From contig NZ_LR590470.1 in the NCBI RefSeq assembly GCF_901472535.1, forward strand, positions 2,914,001 to 2,978,000: 64,000 nucleotides of DNA. The letters are read 5' to 3'. Position 1 is the first letter of the stretch; each line of letters opens with the position of its first letter. This document shows, piece after piece, positions 1-10,005 of the stretch. The position numbers and the translations under genes are program-made. The DNA comes from Sphingobacterium daejeonense. GTDB lineage: Bacteria > Bacteroidota > Bacteroidia > Sphingobacteriales > Sphingobacteriaceae. Under the pieces are notes generated by a model, which did not search any database, was not told the origin of the DNA, and saw only the letters and a program-made list of their open reading frames with translations.

Positions 1-398
1 GCTCTGGCACGAGGAGGTGTAGCAACGACGATGTCTACCCCGCGCACCAGGTCTTCGATCTCCTCTTCCATCCCACCGCTGGTTTTCAGTCCCATGATAT
101 GCAGGTTCTTATTTTTGCTGATAGTATAGAAACGTTCAACGATTTCATTGATTCGTTCTTCATTTGGGGCTAATATCAATACCTTTGGCGCTTCATCATC
201 CGTATATTTCAGGCGCATTAAAACTCCAAGAACATAGGTTGTGGTCTTTCCGGCACCATCGGGAGCAATTCCGATAACGCTATGTCCACCCACAATACGG
301 GAAAGGGTCCGCAATTGAAATTCCTTTGCCGTAAAATAACCCAACTCACTCATATTTGAATGAAGACGCTTGCTTAGTTTTAATTTATCTAATGACAC
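1..398 (-). CDS. DEAD-box-like RNA helicase, N-terminal part (runs off window)
   Basis: The reverse strand encodes the N-terminal 132 residues of a DEAD-box-type helicase cut by the window edge. Visible are a Q-motif-like stretch (LGYFTAKEFQ), a Walker A/motif I variant (APDGAGKTTTYVLG), a motif Ia-like segment (VLILAP) and a motif Ib-like VATPPR. The DEAD motif lies outside the window. I chose GTG at 398 because it adds the usual SLDKLKLSKRL lead-in before the Q motif; ATG at 353 is an in-frame alternative, and an in-frame stop lies at 444-446. Known family role: ATP-dependent RNA remodelling in the cytoplasm. The motif I sequence is not the canonical AxTGxGKT, so it belongs to a divergent branch. 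Confidence 0.75.
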   Translation of the reverse strand, partial: MSLDKLKLSKRLHSNMSELGYFTAKEFQLRTLSRIVGGHSVIGIAPDGAGKTTTYVLGVLMRLKYTDDEAPKVLILAPNEERINEIVERFYTISKNKNLHIMGLKTSGGMEEEIEDLVRGVDIVVATPPRAR

Positions 399-542
399 CT
401 TTGAAAAATATTTGATGAAAGGACAAAGGTATAGAAAACTATCCTAAAAACTTTAGAATCCTTTATCTTGACAATCTATTCACATATTTTATTTCAAATA
501 GAGACTTAATGACTTATTGATTTAGAAGATAAGGCAGGGAAA

Positions 543-1208
543 TCAAAGTTTACCATTTTTCCTAAAGCGTTCAAATTCTTTTTTATCCTTGATGAGTAAT
601 GGTAAAAAATCGGCCATCCTAGCTTGGAAGATTTCATTTTCATTGATAGGAACTTTGACCAAAAGATATTGGGATTGGTCTAGACCTTTGGTTTGAGTGA
701 GTAAATCGCAATATTCTTCGATATTCAATTTTATAGGGTGATAGCCTTCACTGGTACTATAGATTATTAAATCTTTTTCAGCTTTATTATCATCGATATT
801 AAAACATACACATCCATTTTCTTCCATATCATAGAAGTCAAAAGGTCTTAAGTTTTTCATTTTTTCTTGATCTTCTAAATCCTTAAACCATAGCACATCC
901 TGCCAACCAAGATTATCAAATCCATAGAATGAATCATGGAGAGTAAGAATATAGATCTTACCATTGACTTGATACCTTTTTCCCTTGATTTCAAGTTCAT
1001 GCTTGAAGCTCCAGCTAATATTTACAAATCCGATTTCAGTATAGAAAGCTTTAATATCCTCTGATAACTGAATCTGAAAATCAGATTCAATTTGCTTGAA
1101 TTCATCGATTGGAGAAGGATAGCCTATTTCTGCTTCCTTTATACTAATTTCTGAATAGCCTTCTAAATCAGAAATAATCCTTTCAAACAGTTCTCTATAT
1201 TTTTTCAT
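543..1208 (-). CDS. SUKH (SMI1/KNR4-like) immunity protein
   Basis: This 221-residue cytoplasmic protein has no signal peptide or membrane segment. The pattern of an early acidic helix, then EIGFVNISW, a central FYGFDNLGWQDVLWF block and an FDFYDMEENGCVCFNID block resembles the SMI1/KNR4 (SUKH) fold, although I identify it by pattern and not by a search. SUKH proteins are known as immunity proteins that bind and neutralise polymorphic nuclease toxins. It lies 64 bases downstream of the DUF4157-HNH toxin gene on the same strand, which is the classic toxin-then-immunity order. The inferred role is to protect the producer and its kin from that toxin. It could be a SUKH protein with another target. 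Confidence 0.65.
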   Translation of the reverse strand: MKKYRELFERIISDLEGYSEISIKEAEIGYPSPIDEFKQIESDFQIQLSEDIKAFYTEIGFVNISWSFKHELEIKGKRYQVNGKIYILTLHDSFYGFDNLGWQDVLWFKDLEDQEKMKNLRPFDFYDMEENGCVCFNIDDNKAEKDLIIYSTSEGYHPIKLNIEEYCDLLTQTKGLDQSQYLLVKVPINENEIFQARMADFLPLLIKDKKEFERFRKNGKL

Positions 1209-1272
1209 TTTGAACTAAATATTTCTAACCTTATTTTGAGCAATGGCATCTTGGAACCATACTTAAATACTT

Positions 1273-4200
1273 TTACAAATCTCCTATTTCCCTAATTATG
1301 AACCATTTTTTATATAAATCCATCGGTTTGCTAACTTGCATTTTCCCTTCTTTATCTTTGTAAACTACAGGTTGATTATAAACCATAGTTCCCCATTTCT
1401 GGTTTAGATCGCGATATAATGGCCATAAATTTGAAACTTTATCTTTTCCTTCGAAACCTAAATCCTTTACATGGTCGACATCGTATTTATTCAGATCCAA
1501 ATAATAATTATCGACTAATAAAGACCTAAAACGATCTTTTTCACTGGTACCGTCTTTTTTATTACGGATTAATTTTGTTCCTATATCTGGAAAATTCTCA
1601 GCATCAACACCGATCATAATAAACTTGCTTCCCTCCCCTGTTTCTTTATTCTTGTCTTTATAAGAAGTTTTTTTGGTTGGAGGAATTTCTAACCTGGTTT
1701 TTTGATAAATGGAAGCTGATTCAATTGGATCAGGTGGATTCATTCCCTTCATTTTCCACAAAGAATCCTTTGGGATAAGATCATTTACAGTTTGCATGTG
1801 CCCACGTTTAGTCCAACGGATAGGAATTGGATTTTCATAGGATCCGTCTGGCAGATCTTTTTCGGAAATCAGGTCAGCGACATACGCAGAAAGCTGCCCC
1901 ATCAATTCTTTTAGTCTATCTTTTCTATCTTGATAAATTTTCTTTTTTTCTTCGGAAGACAATGATTTCTGCGGTGGAAATGCATTTGTGATCTTTTTGA
2001 TCTCTTCCATTAATATGAGCGATTCTTTCTTTGCATTCTCTTTATTTTTATCATCTGTTACCTGAACATTTTTAATGAAAGAGACAAATGGTTTTGGGTT
2101 ATTACTTGCTACCATCAACTCTGCATTCTGTTCCTCGCCTTTAAAATAAAGCTCATGATTTTCCCCACCTTTATCTTGAAAATCAACTTTAGTTTTCCAC
2201 CAACCTAAAAATGCATCTACTGCTTTCTTCCCTGTCTCAACCAACCAATCCCCTGCAGCCAACAACCTATCCACCAACCAATCGATTTTCTCATCTATCC
2301 ATTTCTCTGCCTCCTTCGCCATTTCCCGGATCTTTTTACCAATTTTTCCCATGCTCACCTGATTTGCTAGAAATTCCAGGAACAAAGGAATTGCTCGCTG
2401 CAGTCCAATTTCAAACATCTGTGCAGACTTCGTAAATGCTCCTGCCATCACATCAGCAACATTGTCCAAAACGCTCTCTACCAACTGTAAAATTTCTCTA
2501 GCTTTCTCAATGGCAATTTCTACGGCATTGTAGAATGCAACAATGGAATTAACGACCGCCATCACACCTGTTGGATCAAGCATAGAAATCAGTTTAGCTG
2601 AAACTTTGGCGATGATATTGCTAACGATCCAATCGATTACCGAGTCCGTCAATACATGTAACAATTCAGCTCCTTTAGCCTTTATCATATCAATGGTTTC
2701 GTCCAAGCTATTTTCATGTAAAGCTTTGACCCATGACCAGGCCATGGCTGCCCCTCTAGAAATATAACCAAGCCAGCGACGTACTTTTGCAGCAAGTTCA
2801 GCACCTCTTTTCTTTTCAATGCTTTTATAGACTTTTTCCATGCCCACACTGAAGAGACTGCCCAACATTTTGAAAATTTCGGAGAATGAAAATGCTCTTG
2901 GAATATAAATTGGAGAACCTTTTACAGCATCGAATAGCCAGGCTGTAAATCCTTCCTTTAAATGGAACCATTTGCGTTCAAAGAATCCTATCAATCCAAG
3001 TTTAGCCGTAGTAAGCATATTCACGAAGAAAACCTTAGGCTGTTCAATTATGGTATCAAATACATCGAAGGTCTTATTAAACACCTTAACAGCAAGCTCT
3101 TTAGGAAATTTGAGAGCTTCTAATAATAGATTGAAAACTTCCCACAATGCTCCCATCAGGTCGCCATGGACAAAAACCATCTCAATTAGCTTGATTGCTT
3201 TTTTCTGCATTTTTGCCCATGCGCCTTCCACATCTTTGACTTCTCGCAAGATTGGAATATGCTTGAAAACATATTTTACCATAAAGGCAATGATTCGATC
3301 CCTAATACATTTAGGAATTTTATGAAACAAGGTATCCAAAACCAAAAACGGTAATTTATAGTAATCAGCGAGAGCCAAGCCAACTTTGCGAAGGATAACA
3401 GTTATTGGATGAAGGATTTGCTTGATTCGATTGAATGCAGCATCCATCATTGTCACCAATAAAGACAATTGAACTTCTGCCCAAACGGTCATGATGGTAA
3501 ACTTATCCGTTAGCCAATTGACAATGGAATTTAAGGCTGACAAAGCAATTTCACCCATATCTTGAGAAATGCTATGAATAGCGATTAAACAACCTCGGAG
3601 GGATGCAAGTATCATATTAGCCTTAGCTTTCAGAATATTGGCTAAGGATTTCATCTGATTATTTAGAGCAGGAATCAGCACCCCATTCACATAACCCCTT
3701 TCTCTGATGATGGCTTGTCGGTCATTTAGATAATGTCTAACCTTACTCGCCAAAAATAAAATACCTGTTAAAGCTGCTCCCGCGATTATAAATGGTCCTG
3801 CAGGTGATAATAGCAAGATTATACCTGCCAATACCATTAATTGAGTTTTATAAGGTTCAAGTTTTTGCTTTATGAAATTCCATAGGTCCAAAACCTTCCG
3901 CTTCACTTGTTCCCAAAGACTATCTTGATCATCACCCTCAAAGCCAATGGCACGCGCAAACCAATGCCAGATATCTGCATATACAGAGATAATTGATTTG
4001 ATATGGTTCCAGATTTTATCCGCCACCGATTTGATACTATCCCAAATATTTCCAAATACACGACTGATAAAATCCCAAAGTGGCTTTCCGAAATCATTCC
4101 AGACCATATCAATAAACGCCTTGATAGGACGCAAGAATTCCTTGATTTTCTCCAATACTGGGCCAGCAATGCCTTCTAGTATATTGGTTATAAATTGGGT

Positions 4201-5433
4201 AGCTTCAGAAAACGGGGTACAATCTCCCTGTTTTAATCTTTCAACTGCAGAGGCAAGCCAAACCTTAAATTGGTCAAAGTTAGCACGCAGTATATTTAAA
4301 ACTGATGCACCGAGTCTTATAGGTGCGGACAAGGAATTAACGGTACTGGATATAAAGCTTGAGATTTTATCTTTGGCCCAGTTTATAAAACCTTTATATC
4401 TAAAAATATCATGAATTTCAGGAGATGCTTCCCTAAGGATTGCCCATAATCCATCTTTGGCAGCTTCCAGCAAGAAACCATCTTCTTCTTCCTCTACTTT
4501 CCCAGAAATTACAGGTTCAGCAATTGCTACGGGTGTAGCTAAGGTATTAACATGGCTACCCTTGAGCTGAACCTGTTTTTCCTTTATACCTCGTTGCTGT
4601 ATGACATGAGTTAATTCATGTGCCAATAAATGAATGCCAGTAGAACTATTAGGATCATATTTACCAGTATTAAAATAAATATCATTTCCGTGAGCAAATG
4701 CTTGAGCATTTAACTTTGAGCACATTTGAATTGCGAGATTGTTGTCATGTATCCTAACACTAGAAAAATCCGCTCCAAATGAACTTTCCATTTGTTTGAG
4801 GATAGGTCCTGACATCGGTCTTCCTGTACCTTTCGATGCAGAAAGCCCTCTTTCAATATCATCAGTGTTTTTTGTTAGTTCCTTTTCACAATCCGTACAT
4901 TTCCGCTGAAGTGGTTCTTCAGATAATTTCTTATTTGAAGATTCTTCAGCTCTTAGTCTTAATTTTTCTTTTTCAAATTTTGCCTCAGTATATCGCACTT
5001 CTGCCTTCAATTGAACTTTAGAGTCTTCATTGATTACTTCAGCTTTTTTTTGAACATTTAGTTCATTATTAGAGGTCGTAATCTTTTCTTCTTTCTTCTG
5101 AACTTTTTTCTCAGATTCACAGGATTCACATTTACGCTGAACGTAGGCTGAAATTTTATGATCTATAGGTATCTTTTGATTTCCGAAAGTAGATTTTTGA
5201 TTAGATAATCTCTGCAAAACCTGATCAGCAGTGTTATCTGCCTCCTTTTCAAATCTATCATTGACTTGTCCTACTCTGAGCTTCGTTTGAATAGTGGATT
5301 CTATATTTTCTTTTTTGAAAAAAGGCTGTCTTTGTACTGATCCATTGAAAAAAGAAGGTTCGGCTCCCTTGTTAAAAAAAGAAGTTTGTGCCTTTGCAGG
5401 TGTTGCTATGGGTTTCGTTTCAGCAACTTTCAT
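1273..5433 (-). CDS. DUF4157 (eCIS-core) polymorphic toxin with C-terminal HNH nuclease domain
   Basis: A 1386-residue modular protein. The N-terminus (about 40-75) has the lead-in usual for this family (IQTKLRVGQ, then EKEADNTADQVL). Two KCxxCE motifs follow near residues 102 and 179. A DUF4157 domain spans about 205-282, with RPMSG, SSFGADFSSVRIHD and a zinc-peptidase-like HELTH at 272-276. A long helical middle carries a hydrophobic stretch at about 530-565. The C-terminus has YDVDH at 1317-1321 followed by GKDKVSNLWPLYRDLNQ, an HNH/endonuclease VII-like signature. DUF4157 proteins are known to associate with extracellular contractile injection systems and other export routes. I infer a secreted DNase-type toxin neutralised by the SUKH gene just downstream. 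No injection-system structural genes lie in the window. Confidence 0.8.
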   Translation of the reverse strand: MKVAETKPIATPAKAQTSFFNKGAEPSFFNGSVQRQPFFKKENIESTIQTKLRVGQVNDRFEKEADNTADQVLQRLSNQKSTFGNQKIPIDHKISAYVQRKCESCESEKKVQKKEEKITTSNNELNVQKKAEVINEDSKVQLKAEVRYTEAKFEKEKLRLRAEESSNKKLSEEPLQRKCTDCEKELTKNTDDIERGLSASKGTGRPMSGPILKQMESSFGADFSSVRIHDNNLAIQMCSKLNAQAFAHGNDIYFNTGKYDPNSSTGIHLLAHELTHVIQQRGIKEKQVQLKGSHVNTLATPVAIAEPVISGKVEEEEDGFLLEAAKDGLWAILREASPEIHDIFRYKGFINWAKDKISSFISSTVNSLSAPIRLGASVLNILRANFDQFKVWLASAVERLKQGDCTPFSEATQFITNILEGIAGPVLEKIKEFLRPIKAFIDMVWNDFGKPLWDFISRVFGNIWDSIKSVADKIWNHIKSIISVYADIWHWFARAIGFEGDDQDSLWEQVKRKVLDLWNFIKQKLEPYKTQLMVLAGIILLLSPAGPFIIAGAALTGILFLASKVRHYLNDRQAIIRERGYVNGVLIPALNNQMKSLANILKAKANMILASLRGCLIAIHSISQDMGEIALSALNSIVNWLTDKFTIMTVWAEVQLSLLVTMMDAAFNRIKQILHPITVILRKVGLALADYYKLPFLVLDTLFHKIPKCIRDRIIAFMVKYVFKHIPILREVKDVEGAWAKMQKKAIKLIEMVFVHGDLMGALWEVFNLLLEALKFPKELAVKVFNKTFDVFDTIIEQPKVFFVNMLTTAKLGLIGFFERKWFHLKEGFTAWLFDAVKGSPIYIPRAFSFSEIFKMLGSLFSVGMEKVYKSIEKKRGAELAAKVRRWLGYISRGAAMAWSWVKALHENSLDETIDMIKAKGAELLHVLTDSVIDWIVSNIIAKVSAKLISMLDPTGVMAVVNSIVAFYNAVEIAIEKAREILQLVESVLDNVADVMAGAFTKSAQMFEIGLQRAIPLFLEFLANQVSMGKIGKKIREMAKEAEKWIDEKIDWLVDRLLAAGDWLVETGKKAVDAFLGWWKTKVDFQDKGGENHELYFKGEEQNAELMVASNNPKPFVSFIKNVQVTDDKNKENAKKESLILMEEIKKITNAFPPQKSLSSEEKKKIYQDRKDRLKELMGQLSAYVADLISEKDLPDGSYENPIPIRWTKRGHMQTVNDLIPKDSLWKMKGMNPPDPIESASIYQKTRLEIPPTKKTSYKDKNKETGEGSKFIMIGVDAENFPDIGTKLIRNKKDGTSEKDRFRSLLVDNYYLDLNKYDVDHVKDLGFEGKDKVSNLWPLYRDLNQKWGTMVYNQPVVYKDKEGKMQVSKPMDLYKKWFIIREIGDL

Positions 5434-5849
5434 TTCATGGTTAGTAAAAAAGACGTATTAAATTTCAACTTGATTGGTTGAAAATGCAATAGCTAGGATT
5501 AGCCATTTTTTGGTCTGAAAAAGGATTTAATATTCAAAATGGATTAATTTTTTGGATTGATTATTAATTGGAACAGAAAGGAAATATTCGAAATAAACAC
5601 CTGTTCCAAATGTTAAGGAAATGTTAAAACTTGCTCATAATACGGTTTATACTTGTCTTGATTTCAGGACAATTTTATTAAAATTCAATAATTAATATTA
5701 AGTGTTACAACATATAAAATTTCGCAACACACTTATTTACAATAGATTGTAATTTATTCAAAATAATAAAATGCAATTTATGATAAGTGAATCGGTTTTT
5801 GAATAACAATAAATACAATTCACACATTTAACTTAAAAAACACTAACAA
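5434..5849. other. Intergenic region between divergent toxin and sigma-factor genes
   Basis: This 416-base AT-rich spacer separates the minus-strand toxin gene from the plus-strand sigma factor and should hold both promoters. I see no convincing open reading frame (the longest, MLKLAHNTVY..., is 24 codons), no strong hairpin and no TAnnTTTG element that I would assign with confidence. Confidence 0.5.
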
Positions 5850-6368
5850 ATGGGAAAATATAATTTTAATAAGGACGTGATGGGGCAGTCTCATTTATTA
5901 TTGGACTATGCCAAGAAATTCACCAACAATCACAATGATGCTGAAGACCTTTTACAGGATACTTTGATCAAAGTTTTTCGGTATTTCGAGAATTTTAAGG
6001 AAGGTACGAATTTAACTGGTTGGATGTATACGATCATGCGAAACACATTTATCAATGATTACCGCAGAAAATCTATTAGTACCAAGTTAATTAGCCAGAA
6101 AGAGGAACTTTCACCAGCAGATTTAAGTCGCTCTTCTGTAAAAAACCAAGCTGAATCATCATTTATGAATGCTGATATTCAAAGAGCTTTAAAGACTTTA
6201 CCTGAGGCTTATTATACACCTTTTGTGATGCATTTCGAAGGATATAAGTATTACGAAATTGCAGAACACCTTCAGATTCCAGACGGAACTGTCAAAACAA
6301 GGATTCACGTAGCACGTAAAATGTTGCAAAAATCCTTACACGAATACAAAGTGTCAAGAAGCGCTTAA
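5850..6368 (+). CDS. ECF-type RNA polymerase sigma factor
   Basis: This 172-residue protein has the two-domain ECF layout. Sigma region 2 spans about 10-75 (HNDAEDLLQDTLIKVFRYF, then GWMYTIMRNTFINDYRRK). Region 4 spans about 110-165 (LPEAYYTPFVMHFEGYKYYE, then IPDGTVKTRIHVARKML, a helix-turn-helix). It would direct RNA polymerase to a specialised promoter set. No anti-sigma gene is adjacent: the gene ends at a strong terminator and an AraC regulator follows. Soluble Bacteroidota ECF factors of this size without a partner are common. The target promoters cannot be read from here. Confidence 0.9.
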   Translation: MGKYNFNKDVMGQSHLLLDYAKKFTNNHNDAEDLLQDTLIKVFRYFENFKEGTNLTGWMYTIMRNTFINDYRRKSISTKLISQKEELSPADLSRSSVKNQAESSFMNADIQRALKTLPEAYYTPFVMHFEGYKYYEIAEHLQIPDGTVKTRIHVARKMLQKSLHEYKVSRSA

Positions 6369-6393
6369 GAATTAAAAATCAATATATTTTTTG

Positions 6394-6420
6394 AAGAAGC
6401 TTATTATAAGCTTCTTTTTT
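6394..6420 (+). terminator. Rho-independent terminator after the ECF sigma gene
   Basis: A near-perfect palindrome (AAGAAGCTTA, loop TTA, TAAGCTTCTT) is followed by a T run. It starts 26 bases past the sigma-factor stop codon and would end that transcript. Confidence 0.8.
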
Positions 6421-6559
6421 CTTTTCCTGTCCTAAACTCAACTAACAATTCCTCCATTGACAATAAATAAATCTTTACGAAACTTGTTTAATTAACCACC
6501 AAGCTTTATATTAGATGTTAATGATTCCTTGAATCAGCTATTGACCAATTTATGCAACA

Positions 6560-7447
6560 ATGGAATTAAATATCCCATATATAAACCCGCATGCATATCT
6601 AAATTCTTTGACCAAGAATTACCATTTCTATGATCATTCAGCTTGGAATTCTGTTCAAATTGTTACTCCTCAAGAAATAGCCTCCGGAGGATTGCTCCTA
6701 TTTATCCGAAATGATTTTCACTTTATACGAGGTAAATGGAATTTCAACGAGAACACTCACTTTATTTCCAATGATCCTGTTGGTGAAAAAGGATTGGTTG
6801 ATTTTAGAATTGATAAAGCCGGGCAATTAAGTTCCGCAAGAATTCAAGGCGAGAAAAAATTTGAATGGGACATAACTGAAGTCGATGGCTTTCGGTTCTT
6901 TATTCCTGAAAAGTATCTTACTATTAGCAATAAGAAAATATCAGATTGCTTTAAACTTTTCTGTGACCATCCAAATATTCGATACATTCAAAAGCAAATC
7001 ATAGAAATATCTCCAATGGACATCGAAAAAGCTATGTTACTGGAAAGCAAAATGCTGGAATTTCTGCACTATTGGTTAGAGTTCCAAAAGACATTCAGTA
7101 TAGATCATAATTTTGAAGGCGTATCCGATAAAACAAAAACCATAATTCAGAATGCCAAGCAGATTATTCATGAAAATATTCAAGAATCAATTTCTGTAAA
7201 AGAGATCAGCAGGAAAGTAGGACTCAATGAATTCGACCTCAAAAGAAATTTTAAAAAAATCTACGGGCTGCCGATCCACCAATATTTGATCAAGTTGAAA
7301 CTTGAACAAGCACGCCAAATGGTACTAAATGGAGATCTTCCAATTGGAGATATTTGCAATATGTATGGATATAGCAATAGAGGACATTTTGCTAATTTAT
7401 ATCAGCGATATTTTGGAGTTACCCCGTTACAAGATCGACTGAGGTAG
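6560..7447 (+). CDS. AraC-family transcriptional regulator
   Basis: A 295-residue protein with a poorly conserved N-terminal sensor part and a C-terminal AraC-type double helix-turn-helix at about 200-295. The second helix-turn-helix carries the signature DICNMYGYSNRGHFANLYQR followed by YFGVTP. It sits 142 bases upstream of a same-strand run encoding an acyl-CoA synthetase, two alpha/beta hydrolases and a TonB receptor. By analogy with AraC regulators placed at the head of catabolic units, I infer that it activates that run in response to an imported substrate. The N-terminus suggests no particular ligand. The end at TGA/TAG near 7447 and the normal length indicate an intact gene. Confidence 0.85.
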   Translation: MELNIPYINPHAYLNSLTKNYHFYDHSAWNSVQIVTPQEIASGGLLLFIRNDFHFIRGKWNFNENTHFISNDPVGEKGLVDFRIDKAGQLSSARIQGEKKFEWDITEVDGFRFFIPEKYLTISNKKISDCFKLFCDHPNIRYIQKQIIEISPMDIEKAMLLESKMLEFLHYWLEFQKTFSIDHNFEGVSDKTKTIIQNAKQIIHENIQESISVKEISRKVGLNEFDLKRNFKKIYGLPIHQYLIKLKLEQARQMVLNGDLPIGDICNMYGYSNRGHFANLYQRYFGVTPLQDRLR

Positions 7448-7589
7448 TTTCTTTTACCGATTCAAAATAAAAATTCCTGTTTGGTATCAAAAAACTCCTT
7501 TTTCGATATACTCTTGATTACTATGCTAACATAACTTTACTGAAATCAAATGCCATTTGCACCACGCTTGGCCCAACCAGTATAAAATT

Positions 7590-9136
7590 ATGTTCAATCT
7601 CGCCGTAATATTAGAAGATTCTGCTAGACGATTTCCAAATGAAATTGCCATCAGCTTTATGCAAAATGACCTGACCTTTCAAGATTTAAATCGGAAAGTC
7701 AATAGATTAGCCAACGCATTTAAGGTTTTTGGACTTCAAAAGGGAGATAAAATAGCGATGTCTATTCCTAATACTCCTCACTTTCCTCTTGTATATTTTG
7801 CAGCATTAAAGGCTGGAATGGTCGTCGTTCCGCTAAATATCTTGCTTAAGTCAGAAGAAATAGCGTATCACTTAGAAAACAGTGATGCAAAAGTATATTT
7901 CTGCAGCAAAGGTTCTGAAGCTTTACCCATTGGAACTTATGGATGGGATGCCTTTAGAAATACGCCAAGCTGCAAATATTTTGTACAGTTGGAAAAGGAA
8001 GACTATTTGAATGGAAATGTTAAAATATTTTTTGAGGAACTTATCACCAATCAATCCGATTTTTTTGAAACCATAATCACAGAGCCTAATGATACTGCCA
8101 TAATTATTTACACCTCAGGTACCACTGGTCACCCAAAAGGTGCAGAACTCAGCCATATGAATCTTTTCTGTAATGCCAATTTAGTAGCAGATCTATTTCA
8201 GACCAAAAGAGGTGACAAGCAATTAGTAGTCCTCCCTCTCTTCCATATTTTTGGGATGACCACGATGATGAATGCAGGATTTTTCAGAGAGTGCATCAAG
8301 TATTTGTTCCAAAATTTGATCCAGCCGTTATTATGGAAAATTTTCATAAATATAAGATCAACATCTTTGCCGGTGTACCAACCATGTATTGGTCACTTTT
8401 GAATTATAAACATGAGAACATTCCGGACAATCAAATCAAAACACATTTGAGAACATGTGTTTCTGGGGGAGCTTCGTTGCCAGTACAGGTCTTGGAAGAT
8501 TTTGAGAAACGATTTGAAGTTTCTGTTTTAGAAGGATATGGCATGAGCGAAGGTTCTCCCGTTGTGACCTTTAATGATTATAATATTGGCACAAAACCTG
8601 GATCCATAGGTGTGCCTGTTTGGGGAGTTGAAGTTAAAATCGTCGATACTGATGGAAGGGAATTATCCAATGATCAACCAGGAGAATTAGCCTATAAAGG
8701 CCATAATGTGATGAAAGGATATTATAAAAATCCAGAAGCAACGGCAGAAGTTCTTAAAGATGGCTGGATGCATTCTGGCGATGTTGCATATAGGGACAAG
8801 GATGGCTTTTATTTCATTGTGGACCGAACTAAAGATATGATTATTCGGGGCGGTATGAATGTCTATTCGAGAGAAATCGAGGAAGTACTGATGAAGAATC
8901 CTGCGATCTCATTAGCAGCGGTGATTGGGATACCCGACGAAAAATTAGGTGAAGAAATCAAAGCATTCGTCGTACTGAAAGAGGCAGTAAATGTTGAACC
9001 CGATATCTTGATTTCTTGGGCTAAAGAAAATTTGGCCATCTATAAATATCCAAGGATCATTGAAATTGTAAAAGAACTGCCCCTCTCCGCTACCGGAAAA
9101 GTTTTGAAAAAAGAATTAAGAAAAAATAAACTATAA
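7590..9136 (+). CDS. Long-chain fatty-acid CoA ligase (AMP-binding), frameshifted
   Basis: An adenylate-forming enzyme of about 515 residues that would activate a carboxylic acid to its CoA thioester using ATP. Visible motifs are the P-loop YTSGTTGHPKGAEL, LEGYGMSEGSP, HSGDVAYRDKDGFYFIVDR and the C-terminal catalytic lysine in SATGKVLKKELR. The ATG at 7590 (MFNLAVILEDSARRFPNE) is preferred to an in-frame TTG at 7557 because the family normally begins here. The frame breaks near 8290: AGAGAGTGC should read AGAGGAGTGC, so one G is missing, and the product continues as VHQVFVPKFDP in the next frame. Both halves are fully conserved, so a sequencing error or a very recent mutation is likely. The next gene starts 5 bases on, which suggests an operon. 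Confidence 0.85.
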
Positions 9137-9140
9137 ACTT

Positions 9141-9993
9141 ATGAAATATCAAATTTTATTCATCAGCTTATTACTTCTTTTATGCGGATGTTCTGCAACT
9201 AAATCTATCAGTAAATCTGAGGCTCTGATATTAAAAAACGTAGCCTATGGTCCTGACAGCAGAAATATTATGGATATAAAACTGCCAGCAAATCGGACTA
9301 CTGAAACTCCATTTGTCTTATTGATTCATGGTGGAGCATGGACGATGGCCAACAAGGAGAATATAGAGGATTTTATGGATACGCTCTATACAAATGGAAT
9401 TTCTGTTGCTAGCATCAATCATCGGTATGCAAATAATGATAATGTCCATTACCCTGCAATGTTAGCTGATGTTGATGCTGCCCTTAACTATTGCATTTCT
9501 AAAGCAAACGAATGGAAAATCAGAAGCAATAATTTTGTTATGGCAGGTGTAAGCTCAGGTGCCCATTTAGCCCTACTCTATAGCTATACTACAGATAAAA
9601 AAAATTAATGCAATAACAGAATTCTGTGGGCCTGTGGATTTTACAACCAAGGAAGTATTGGGCTACATCCAAAGCGCAGGATTAAAAGAGGTATTGGTGA
9701 AAATGACTGGAAAGGATTATGACTTAAGCAAAGAGATAGATCCTGTATTTGCAAAAAGTAGCCCTATCACGCAGGTTAAAGATATCCCAATTCTGATTGT
9801 TCATGGAACAGCAGATCCTGTTGTGCCATTTATTCAATCCCAATCTTTAGCAAAAACATTAGAGGACAAAAACATCAAACATAAATTGATTCCTATAGAA
9901 GGAGCTGATCATGATTTGAATCTAAAAGACAGTAGCATTAGAAAAATGGTTTATTCAGAAGTAGTTAATTGGATAAATCAATACGGACATTAA
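9141..9993 (+). CDS. Alpha/beta hydrolase lipoprotein (esterase), frameshifted
   Basis: A hydrolase of about 283 residues with a lipoprotein signal (hydrophobic core, then LLCGC). The oxyanion motif HGGAW, the nucleophile elbow GVSSGAH, the acid region HGTADPVVPF and the catalytic histidine in GADHDL make it a BD-FAE/carboxylesterase-type alpha/beta hydrolase. The frame breaks in an eight-A run ending at 9604; seven A would restore DKKINAITEFCGPVDF. It lies 5 bases after the acyl-CoA synthetase and 12 bases before a second esterase, so the three are probably co-transcribed. The inferred role is to release acids or alcohols from esters in the periplasm. The substrate is unknown. Confidence 0.8.
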
Positions 9994-10005
9994 ATAATAT
10001 AAATT

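Noticed and set aside
1273-5433. Plus-strand frames opposite the toxin (for example at 2211, 2972 and 3947)
   Set aside because: Shadow frames; composition and lack of starts argue against coding.
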